Below the pieces are notes generated by a model. It did not search any database, was not told the origin of the DNA, and saw nothing but the letters and a program-made list of their open reading frames with translations. A stretch of DNA of 64,000 bases from Saprospira grandis str. Lewin (GTDB lineage: Bacteria > Bacteroidota > Bacteroidia > Chitinophagales > Saprospiraceae): NCBI RefSeq assembly GCF_000250635.1, contig NC_016940.1, forward strand, positions 3,224,501 to 3,288,500. Direction: 5' to 3'. A program made the translations under genes and the position numbers. Of this stretch, positions 57,519-64,000 are shown piece by piece. Position 1 is the stretch's first letter, and each line of letters opens with the position of its first letter.

Positions 57519-57665
57519 CAGGCGGCGAAGCCGCCGCAGGCCACAACAAAGCCTTTAGTCCGCAGTTCGACGACCCAAGGGAGTAACCGTAGCGCCGACG
57601 ACCGAAGGGAGGCGACAACAAGGCTGCAAGCCGCAGTTCGACGACTGAAAGGAGTAACGCCCCAA
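57519..57665 (-). repeat. Fragmentary GC repeat with two GTCGTCGAACTGCG modules
   Basis: Contains GCGGCGGCTTCGCCGCC-type end, then on the minus strand two copies of the module (GTTACTCCCTTGGGTCGTCG, AACTGCGGACTAAAGG; and GTTACTCCTTTCAGTCGTCG, AACTGCGGC TTGCA GCC, TTGTTGTCGCC). The core GCTCGGCCCT is missing, so this is a degraded or modular derivative. It follows the CHAT stop. Confidence 0.7.
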
Positions 57666-57671
57666 AACCAT

Positions 57672-57707
57672 AAAAAAAGAGCAGATACCTTTAACCGTAT
57701 CTGCTCT
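57672..57707 (-). terminator. Terminator of gcvP
   Basis: An 11-bp perfect stem AGAGCAGATAC / GTATCTGCTCT with loop CTTTAACC (plus reading); seven A at 57672-57678 form the minus-strand T-run, 28 bp past the stop. Confidence 0.92.
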
Positions 57708-57734
57708 ATCTAATTTAAGGCTATGCTTTAGCCA

Positions 57735-60662
57735 TTAAGCCTCGCATTCTGCTTCATTTTCATAGCTGCTGAGCGGGGGACAAGTACAAATCAGGTTTTT
57801 GTCGCCATAGGCGCCATTGACCCGATGCACAGAGGCCCAAAATTTATTCTCCCGCACAAAGGGGAGGGGATAAGCGGCTTTGCTTCTGGAGTAGCTATGG
57901 CTCCATTCATCGGCACTGAGCTCGTGAATAGTATGCGGCGAATTGATTAAGACATTATCTTCTGTACTAGCGGCACCGCTGGCAATTTCATCAATCTCTC
58001 GGCGGATTTGCAAAAGCGCATCGCAAAAGCGGTCTAGCTCAGCCTTATCTTCCGATTCGGTGGGCTCAATCATGATGGTACCCGCCACCGGGAAGGAAAG
58101 GGTAGGGGCATGAAAGCCATAATCGATGAGGCGCTTGGCCACATCTTCTGCAGAAACATGCAACTGCTTAAATTTGCGCAAATCAATGATCAATTCATGA
58201 GCTGCCCGACCTTTTTCGCCAGTATACAATACATCATAATCTTGCTCCAAACGGGCCTTGATGTAGTTGGCGGTTAGAATCGCATAGGCCGTGGCATCGG
58301 TACAACCCTGCGCCCCCAACATACGGATGTAGCCATAAGAAATGAGCAAAATACTAGCCGATCCCCAGGGGGCTGCAGCCACCGCTTTGGTGCCCTGGAC
58401 TCCACCTACCTGATCAGAAATATAGTGCTTGGGCAAGAAAGGCTTAAGCTTATCATTGACGCAGATGGGGCCCATGCCAGGTCCACCGCCCCCATGCGGA
58501 ATCGCAAAGGTTTTGTGCAGGTTCAAATGGCAAACATCGGCGCCAATGAGGCCTGGAGCCGTTAGGCCCACCTGCGCATTCATATTGGCCCCATCCATAT
58601 AGACCAGCCCGCCGCAATCGTGAATCTTTTGGCAAATCTCCTGAATGGCCGTCTCAAATACCCCATGCGTAGAGGGATAAGTAACCATTAGGCAAGAGAG
58701 CTGATCCTTATATTTGTCGGCCTTTTTATGGAGGTCCTCCACATCAATATTGCCCTTTTCATCGCATTTTACCACCACGACCTTCATGCCAGCCATTACC
58801 GCAGAGGCGGGGTTGGTGCCATGGGCCGAAGAGGGAATCAAGGCAATGTTGCGCTGCGATTGCTCATGGGCCAAATGATAGGCCCGAATGCTGAGCAAAC
58901 CGCTGTATTCTCCCTGCGCACCAGAGTTAGACTGTAGCGAACAGGCGGTAAATCCAGTAATGTCAGATAAATAACGCTCCAATTCATCAAAGATTTGCAG
59001 ATAGCCCTCCGCCTGATCTAAGGGTGCAAAAGGGTGCATCTGACTAAAGGCGGGCCAAGAAACGGGAATCAATTCGCTGGCCGCATTCAATTTCATGGTA
59101 CATGATCCCAAAGAAATCATAGAGTGGACCAAAGACAAATCTTTATTTTCCAAGCGCTTGATATAACGCATCATCTGGCTCTCTGACTGATAGCTATTAA
59201 AGACGGGATGCTGCAAATAATCGCTTTCTCTTTGGAGCTGTTCAGGAATTTTAGGCGAGGCAAAAGCAGCTGCATAACGTTCGGCCAATTGCTCGGCTGT
59301 AGCCTCCAATTTTTGTCCCTTGAGTTGGGCAAATAGATTAACCAATTGGGCAATGTCTGTCAATTTTGTGCTTTCGTCTACCGAAATTTGCACATAACGG
59401 CCCAGATCATAAAACAAGTTGATTTCTTGGGCCAAAGCCAATTCCCGCAGCTTATCCTGCTCGGCCTTTTCCAAGACATCAATTCGCAAGGTATCAAAAT
59501 AGGCTTTGTTTAGTTGCTGAAAGCCCAAACGGCTCAACTCGGCCTCCAAAAGCTGCGCATGTCGATGGATATTCTGGGCAATTTTGCGAATGCCATCAGG
59601 TCCGTGATAAACGGCATACATACTCGCCATAATGGCCAACAAAGCCTGGGCGGTACAGATATTAGAGGTGGCCTTATCTCGGCGAATATGCTGCTCTCTG
59701 GTTTGTAGGGCCATCCGCAAAGCGGGCTGCCCTTTTTGGTCCAAAGACATTCCAATAATACGGCCCGGAATCTGACGGACAAACTCCTCTTTGGTCGCAA
59801 AATAAGCAGCATGAGGTCCACCAAAACCCATAGGCACCCCAAAGCGCTGCGTATTGCCCACTACGGCATCGGCACCCCATTCTCCAGGGGCTTTTAATAA
59901 GGCGAGGCTCATCAAATCGGCGGTTACAATAACATAAATACCCGCAGCTTTGGCTCGTTCTACTGTGGCCCGAAGGTCCTTCACTTCTCCTCTAGAGTTG
60001 GGGTATTGCAACAAAATCGCAAAGATTTTGGGCTCCTTAAAGCGCATGCGCTCCGGATCGGCCACGGCAATTTCTATCCCCAAAGGCTCGGCTCTGGTCT
60101 TGAGTACGTCTAGAGTCTGTGGATAAATTTCTCGGCTAACCAAAAGTTGGTTGGCTGGATTTTTCTTGTTTTTCCGATTCTTAATTCCATAAAACATCGT
60201 CATGGCCTCGGCCGCAGCAGTGGCTTCATCCAATAAAGAGGCATTGGCTACGGGCAAAGCCGTCAAATCACTGACCATCGTCTGATAGTTGAGCAAAGCC
60301 TCCAAACGCCCCTGGGCAATCTCCGCCTGATAGGGGGTATACTGGGTATACCATCCCGGATTCTCAAAGATGTTACGCAAAATGACATTGGGCGTCAGCG
60401 TATGATAATAGCCCTGACCAATATAGCTTTTGTATAGCTTGTTTTTGGCGGCGATTTCTTTGAGCTCGGCCAAATAGTCCGATTCAGAAAGGGCCGCAGG
60501 CAGTTGCAAGGGCGTTGCTCTTCTAATGTTTTCAGGGATAGTCTCCGCAATAAGGGCCTCTAAAGACGGAAGGCCAATTTGCTTCAACATATCTTGAAGC
60601 TCTGTTGCATTTGGTCCAATATGACGCTGCACAAAACGATCGGGATGCTGGAAAATAGACAT
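57735..60662 (-). CDS. gcvP: Glycine dehydrogenase (decarboxylating), P-protein of the glycine cleavage system, 975 aa
   Basis: PLP enzyme that decarboxylates glycine and passes the aminomethyl group to the H-protein lipoyl arm. Full-length single-chain form: the N-terminal half starts RHIGPNATELQDMLKQIGLPSLE, with GQGYYHTLTPNVILRNIFENPGWYT and PQRFGVPMGFGGPHAAYFAT. The C-terminal half carries the PLP lysine in HLNLHKTFAIPHGGGGPGMGPI (about residue 717). GcvT and GcvH genes are not in the window. Solitary gene with a clear terminator. No glycine riboswitch could be recognised upstream. Confidence 0.97.
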   Translation of the reverse strand: MSIFQHPDRFVQRHIGPNATELQDMLKQIGLPSLEALIAETIPENIRRATPLQLPAALSESDYLAELKEIAAKNKLYKSYIGQGYYHTLTPNVILRNIFENPGWYTQYTPYQAEIAQGRLEALLNYQTMVSDLTALPVANASLLDEATAAAEAMTMFYGIKNRKNKKNPANQLLVSREIYPQTLDVLKTRAEPLGIEIAVADPERMRFKEPKIFAILLQYPNSRGEVKDLRATVERAKAAGIYVIVTADLMSLALLKAPGEWGADAVVGNTQRFGVPMGFGGPHAAYFATKEEFVRQIPGRIIGMSLDQKGQPALRMALQTREQHIRRDKATSNICTAQALLAIMASMYAVYHGPDGIRKIAQNIHRHAQLLEAELSRLGFQQLNKAYFDTLRIDVLEKAEQDKLRELALAQEINLFYDLGRYVQISVDESTKLTDIAQLVNLFAQLKGQKLEATAEQLAERYAAAFASPKIPEQLQRESDYLQHPVFNSYQSESQMMRYIKRLENKDLSLVHSMISLGSCTMKLNAASELIPVSWPAFSQMHPFAPLDQAEGYLQIFDELERYLSDITGFTACSLQSNSGAQGEYSGLLSIRAYHLAHEQSQRNIALIPSSAHGTNPASAVMAGMKVVVVKCDEKGNIDVEDLHKKADKYKDQLSCLMVTYPSTHGVFETAIQEICQKIHDCGGLVYMDGANMNAQVGLTAPGLIGADVCHLNLHKTFAIPHGGGGPGMGPICVNDKLKPFLPKHYISDQVGGVQGTKAVAAAPWGSASILLISYGYIRMLGAQGCTDATAYAILTANYIKARLEQDYDVLYTGEKGRAAHELIIDLRKFKQLHVSAEDVAKRLIDYGFHAPTLSFPVAGTIMIEPTESEDKAELDRFCDALLQIRREIDEIASGAASTEDNVLINSPHTIHELSADEWSHSYSRSKAAYPLPFVRENKFWASVHRVNGAYGDKNLICTCPPLSSYENEAECEA

Positions 60663-60865
60663 CGGCGTTTAGCTTTTGAGCAAAATAAAATTTTGCCTTT
60701 TTTAAAGAGTTGAGTTGATACTTACTACTTCTTTGGTTTTTAACTGCTTAAGTAGTCAAAGGGTAAGAACGGTTAGCTGTGCCACAAAGCTAAATTTTTT
60801 AGACTAGATTCTAAACCGCTTTGCCCTAAAAAACAGATTTATCTACACAATGTTTTTCCTTTTTT

Positions 60866-61005
60866 GGGGCCCGCGGCCAGCAAGGCTGGCCGCCGCTATG
60901 CTGCGGGGCTCACAGGTCTGTTCGGCCCTTCGCTGGCTTCGCCAGCTCGGTCTGGCCTTCGGCCACCCCTCCGCAGCGCTGGGCCTGCGGCGGCTTCGCC
61001 GCCTG
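60866..61005 (+). repeat. GC-rich composite repeat, type A
   Basis: GGGGCCCGC, opening stem GGCCAGC AAG GCTGGCC, GCCGCTATGCTGCGGGGCTC, core variant ACAGGTCTGTTCGGCCCT, in which both arms of the small GCAG/CTGC palindrome changed together, stem GCTGGC TTC GCCAGC, CGGTCTG, GGCC TTC GGCC, CCGCAGCGCTGGGCC, GCGGCGGCTTCGCCGCC. Confidence 0.88.
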
Positions 61006-61073
61006 CTAAACCCCCTAAAGGCCCAATTGTTACCAATAAGTTAAAGTGCTGACTTAATGAACTTATCGCTAAA

Positions 61074-61455
61074 GGCTAATGAGCTAGCTTTTTGTTAGCT
61101 CAAGCTAGGATTTTGCTAGCTCGACCTAGCTTTTTGTTAGCTCGACCTCAGATATTCCTAGCTCGACCTAGCTTTTAGTTAGCTCGACTTCAGGTATTCC
61201 TAGCTCGACCTAGCTTTTAGTTAGCTCGACCTCAGCTGTTCCTAGCTCGACCTAGCTTTTTGTTAGCTCGACCTTAGGTATTCCTAGCTCGACCTAGCTT
61301 TTTGCTAGCTCGACCTTAGGTATTTCTAGCTCAACCTAGCTTTTTGTTAGCTCGACCTTAGCTGTTCCTAGCTCAACCTAGCTTTTAGTTAGCTCGACCT
61401 CAGCTGTTCCTAGCTCGACCTAGCTTTTAGTTAGCTCAAGCTAAGACGCTACTAG
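61074..61455. repeat. Tandem array, nine 42-bp units (CTAGCTCGACC family)
   Basis: CTAGCTCGACC (or CTAGCTCAACC) starts at 61116, 61158, 61200, 61242, 61284, 61326, 61368 and 61410, exactly 42 bp apart, with degenerate half-units at both ends. Each unit has two AGCTCGACCT motifs, 20-22 bp apart, separated by AGCTTTTTGTT or AGCTTTTAGTT and by a variable CAGATATTC / CAGCTGTTC stretch. Several frames contain TAG, so it is not coding. The array ends about 10 bp before the MITE. Confidence 0.93.
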
Positions 61456-61464
61456 CTTTTTTTA

Positions 61465-61730
61465 GGGACTGTTCAGGATTTTGTGTATCAGAATGAAATT
61501 TGGGCCTTAGCTGGCTAGGATTTGGCCAATAGTCGCCTAGGGGCTTGTCCCCTAGCGGGCTAAAGCCCTTGTTTGCTGATAGGGCCTAGGAAAAGAGAAA
61601 ATCCCCTCGAATGAGGGGATGGCAATTTTTTAGTTAGCCTAGGGCCTTGGCCCTAGGGTTTCTATAAATTTTAGGAGAGGAATATATAGTAGGCAGCAAA
61701 AAGGGCAGACACAAAATTTCAAACAGTCTC
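61465..61730 (-). mobile_element. 266-bp MITE derived from the IS256-type element
   Basis: The left border begins GGGACTGTTCAGGATTTTGT, the right inverted repeat of the IS. The other border, read inward, begins GAGACTGTTTGAAATTTTGT, the left inverted repeat (one mismatch in 20). No transposase; the interior holds small stems (CCTAGGGGCTTGTCCCCTAG, GGGCTAAAGCCC, ATCCCCTCGAATGAGGGGAT, CCTAGGGCCTTGGCCCTAGG). It is reversed relative to the two IS copies. A clear target duplication is not visible. Confidence 0.85.
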
Positions 61731-61742
61731 CGAAAAATTCGT

Positions 61743-61880
61743 CCTACAGGCCCGAAGGGCCGCAGGCCTAGGGGCCTGAAAGGGGGCGGCGCAGCCGCAG
61801 ACCAAGGAGCCGAAGGCGACGCAGGGCCGAGCAGACCTGCGAGCCCTGAAAGGGCCCGGCCGCCGAAGGCGGCAGGCCCC
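61743..61880 (-). repeat. GC-rich composite repeat, type C-like, minus orientation
   Basis: On the minus strand: GGGGCCTGCCGCC TTC GGCGG, CCGGGCCCTTTCAGGGCTC, exact core, stem GTCGCCTTCGGCTCC (weak), TTGGTCTG, CGGC TGC GCCG, CCCCTAGGCC, GGCCC TTC GGGCC. It begins 12 bp from the MITE end. Confidence 0.8.
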
Positions 61881-61891
61881 AAAAAAACAAT

Positions 61892-61927
61892 AAAAAAAAG
61901 CCATCCCTACAACTAGGAATGGCTTTT
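61892..61927 (-). terminator. Terminator of the ABC transporter gene
   Basis: Plus reading AAAAGCCATCCCTA / TAGGAATGGCTTTT, a 14-bp stem with one mismatch pair, loop CAAC; the minus-strand T-run comes from A at 61892-61899. The stop is at 61937. Confidence 0.88.
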
Positions 61928-61936
61928 CGCTAAGGC

Positions 61937-63739
61937 TTAATGCTCAAACTGTAACTTGGCCAGCTGTTGATAAACCCCATCTTCTTTTTGGCTGAGCTCT
62001 TGGTGGTTCCCCTGCTCAATGATCTCGCCATGTTCTAACACATAAATGCGGTCCACCTCTCGAATAGTGGCCAAGCGGTGGGCAATAATGATTGAGCTGC
62101 GGCCCTGCATGAGGGTGTTGAGGGCATCCTGGACCAGCCGCTCAGATTCGGCATCTAGGGCCGAGGTGGCCTCATCCAAAAGCAAAATTTTAGGGTCCTT
62201 GAGAATAGCCCGAGCAATGGCAATCCGTTGGCGCTGCCCGCCCGAAAGCGTGATCCCCCTTTCGCCCACAATAGTATCTAAGCCCTCCGGAAACTGCTGG
62301 ATGAACTCCCAAGCATTGGCCTTTTGGGCCGCTTCAATGAGCTCTTCCTCGCTGGCGTTTAGCTTTCCGTAGGCAATATTTTCTCGAATTGTTCCACCAA
62401 ACATCATCACTTCCTGAGGCACAATGGCCATATTCTGACGCAATTGGCTCAGGTTATAGCCACTAATATCTTGGCCATCAATCAGGATTTTTCCCTGCTG
62501 TTGTTGGTAGTAGCGCAGCAAAAGCTGCACAATAGTCGATTTTCCGGCTCCAGAACTACCCACTAGGGCCACTTTTTCGCCTGCGGCCAACTCAAAGTTG
62601 ATATTTTTGAGCACCTGAATATCAGGCCGAGAAGGATAGCTAAACGCTAGCTGCTCAAAGCGGATATTTCCCTGAAGTCGAAGCTCGCCCTCTGGCGCCT
62701 CAGCGGCTATCTCGGTATCTTGCTCCAAAATATCTAGAATGCGCTCCGAGGCCCCCACGGCCCGCACCAACTGCTCGTAGAAGTTCCCCAAACTAAAGAG
62801 CGAACCGCCCAAAAGAGCTGTATAGGTAATAAACTGGACAAAGTCATCAGAGTGAAATCCGTTGGGGTCTGCCTCGTCAATCATGCTCGCTCCAATCCAA
62901 AGAATGAAGAAGATAGCCCCAAAAAGGACCGCAATAATAAAGGCAATGAAAAGTCCACGAACTCGAGCAAAACGCAGGGAAATCTGCACCACATTATCTA
63001 CCGAGCGGCCGTAGCGCTTCCGCTCAAACCATTCAGAGGTAAAGGCCTTGACCACCGCAATGGCCGAAAGCGTTTCGTCTAAAATCACATTGGTCGCGGC
63101 CAATTCATCTTGGCGGTTTTTAGACAGTTTGCGAATGTATCGACCAAAGACCATCGCAATGATAATGACCACCGGAAAGGTCCCCAGCATAATTAAGGTC
63201 AGCTTGGGAGCAATAACGGCAATAAAACTCAAGCCGCCAATCAAGATAATCAGCTGCCGAATAAATTCGGCCAAGGTAATCGAGATGGCATCTTGTAGTT
63301 GTTGTACATCAGTGGTGGCCCGGCTAGATAGCTCGCCCACTCGGCGCTGCTCAAAAAAGTGGATCGGCTGCCGAATCAATTGGCTGTATAGGTCTTTCCG
63401 AATATCGGCCATCGATTTTTCACTCACATAGGTAATGAGCAGGGTGCGGATATAAGAAAAGCTAGCCTGAGAAAGCAGCAAGGCCAAAAGCAACCAACCA
63501 ATACTATTAAAGGTGAGGCCATAGGCCGCCTCTCGGTCGGGGTCGGCAATAGCGAGTAGCTCTCCAGCAGCCCAAGGGAAAACCAAAAAGACAGAGCTAC
63601 CCAGCATGAGCAAAATGAGCGAAAGCCCAAAAGCAAAACGGTAGGGCTTGATATAAGCAAGTAGTTTGAAGGCCCGCTTGAGCCCATCTTTTTTGAGTTT
63701 TTTTCGCCCTTTTGGGGCCTGATCATCTTGTTTAGACAT
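61937..63739 (-). CDS. ABC exporter half-transporter (MsbA-like), 600 aa
   Basis: An N-terminal type I exporter membrane domain with six hydrophobic segments (about residues 30-320; for example ISITLAEFIRQLIILIGGLSFIAVIAPKLTLIML) is followed by an ATPase domain. Walker A is GSSGAGKST near residue 393, the ABC signature LSGGQRQR near 500, Walker B KILLLDEATSALD and switch His in IIAHRLATI. It works as a homodimer in the inner membrane. MsbA-like members flip lipid A core or export lipids and drugs; the sequence alone cannot choose. Single gene with its own terminator. Confidence 0.92.
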   Translation of the reverse strand: MSKQDDQAPKGRKKLKKDGLKRAFKLLAYIKPYRFAFGLSLILLMLGSSVFLVFPWAAGELLAIADPDREAAYGLTFNSIGWLLLALLLSQASFSYIRTLLITYVSEKSMADIRKDLYSQLIRQPIHFFEQRRVGELSSRATTDVQQLQDAISITLAEFIRQLIILIGGLSFIAVIAPKLTLIMLGTFPVVIIIAMVFGRYIRKLSKNRQDELAATNVILDETLSAIAVVKAFTSEWFERKRYGRSVDNVVQISLRFARVRGLFIAFIIAVLFGAIFFILWIGASMIDEADPNGFHSDDFVQFITYTALLGGSLFSLGNFYEQLVRAVGASERILDILEQDTEIAAEAPEGELRLQGNIRFEQLAFSYPSRPDIQVLKNINFELAAGEKVALVGSSGAGKSTIVQLLLRYYQQQQGKILIDGQDISGYNLSQLRQNMAIVPQEVMMFGGTIRENIAYGKLNASEEELIEAAQKANAWEFIQQFPEGLDTIVGERGITLSGGQRQRIAIARAILKDPKILLLDEATSALDAESERLVQDALNTLMQGRSSIIIAHRLATIREVDRIYVLEHGEIIEQGNHQELSQKEDGVYQQLAKLQFEH

Positions 63740-63782
63740 TGTTCATTTCTTCTTACTGGCCCAAAAATAGGCTGTTAAGGCG

Positions 63783-63790
63783 CAAAAGTA
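63783..63790 (-). promoter_or_regulatory. -7 box TACTTTTG of the ABC transporter gene
   Basis: A perfect TAnnTTTG on the minus strand, 44 bp upstream of the start codon. A TTG lies only 13 bp further upstream instead of 19, so the -33 box is not matched. Confidence 0.4.
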
Positions 63791-63860
63791 ACAGTTTTTT
63801 CAACAATAAGCGGGAGGAAGGGTTGGCTAAAATCTCCATATTTATGTCATTTTTTGGTCC

Positions 63861-63894
63861 AAAAAAGGGCAAAACAACTATTGTTGTTTTGCCC
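63861..63894 (-). terminator. Terminator of the gene entering at the right edge
   Basis: A perfect 12-bp stem GGGCAAAACAAC / GTTGTTTTGCCC with loop TATT; six A at 63861-63866 give the minus-strand T-run. It lies 7 bp past the stop of the partial gene. Confidence 0.92.
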
Positions 63895-63900
63895 TTGCCT

Positions 63901-64000
63901 TTACTCCTTCGGCGCTTTTACATCCGCCAAAATCAATAGCTCTACCTTTTCTTGAGGCAGATTTGTTTTGAGCGTGATGGTTTTTCGCTGCAGGCCTTTT
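63901..64000 (-). CDS. C-terminal end of a protein, DUF1573-like (partial)
   Basis: Only the last 33 codons are in the window, ending at TAA (63903-63901). The peptide KGLQRKTITLKTNLPQEKVELLILADV followed by KAPKE looks like the final strands of an Ig/ASH-like domain of the DUF1573 type common in Bacteroidota exported proteins (basic turn, TITLKTN, a strand LLILADV). Too short for a firm call. The adjacent terminator confirms it as the real 3' end of a gene. Confidence 0.55.
   Translation of the reverse strand, partial: KGLQRKTITLKTNLPQEKVELLILADVKAPKE

Noticed and set aside
57247-57621. Minus-strand open frame across the end of the CHAT gene
   Set aside because: Antisense to strongly conserved CHAT sequence and extended through a GC repeat.
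60663-60865. Glycine riboswitch before gcvP
   Set aside because: The 200-bp upstream region is AT-rich and shows no tandem aptamer-like stems that I can recognise.
61465-61730. MITE as a simple internal deletion of the full IS
   Set aside because: Only the ends match; the interior is unrelated to the transposase gene, and a second, partial copy shares that interior.

Overview
The window looks like chromosome of a marine-type Bacteroidota, most likely a Saprospira-like member of the Saprospiria (inference from gene content, not a database match). Supporting signs are Por/type IX secretion C-terminal sorting domains on secreted proteins, several Bacteroidota-type promoter boxes (TTG, 19 bp, TAnnTTTG), families common in that phylum (DUF3810, DUF4340-like, DUF3050), few strong Shine-Dalgarno sites, and dense use of both strands. 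No rRNA or tRNA gene and no CRISPR array was found. || Layout: 1-1.7 kb, the end of an amine oxidase gene and two unknown genes. 2.0-3.3 kb, an IS256-type element followed by a tandem array. 3.9-11.4 kb (minus strand), a SWIM zinc-finger / DUF5691 / MoxR ATPase module, a DEDDy exonuclease, and membrane and secreted unknowns. 12-16.9 kb (minus), a tightly packed run recR, glycosyltransferase fusion, methyltransferase-like gene, small unknown gene, heavy-metal-binding protein, DUF3050. 17.3-21 kb, an M42 peptidase, a secreted PA-domain protein and a SixA-like phosphatase. 21.2-23 kb, a second IS copy, a 21-bp tandem array and a MITE remnant. 23.3-37.2 kb, a cytochrome oxidase subunit III-like gene, a nuclease lipoprotein, a lipase, a large M43 metalloprotease, a leucine-rich-repeat protein, DUF3810 and an omega-amidase. 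37.3-37.5 kb, a duplicated small-RNA-like unit. 37.8-42.6 kb, a 1619-residue barrel plus Ig-repeat surface protein. 43-64 kb, an Rpn-type nuclease, a transglutaminase-like protein, VOC and T9-type secreted proteins, a TetR/hydrolase pair, metG, psd, a secreted TPR-CHAT protein, gcvP, a 42-bp tandem array with an intact MITE, and an MsbA-like ABC transporter. || The striking part is between the genes. More than twenty blocks of a GC-rich composite repeat (about 120-240 bp, about 3.4 kb in total) fill the intergenic spaces in both orientations. Short core strings are conserved between stems whose sequences change from copy to copy while staying self-complementary. A second layer comes from one IS256-like element: two full copies, one 266-bp MITE and one MITE remnant, three of the four sitting in or against intrinsic terminators. 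Three unrelated tandem arrays, all with a period of 42 bp or its half, 21 bp, lie next to the same (right) end of these elements. A third layer is two nearly identical transcription units of about 66 nt with promoter box and terminator and no protein. || Housekeeping genes (recR, metG, gcvP, psd, a cytochrome oxidase subunit) sit among surface and secreted functions that fit a predatory or polymer-degrading gliding bacterium: metalloprotease, lipase, nuclease, adhesin-like repeats. That lifestyle is inferred.
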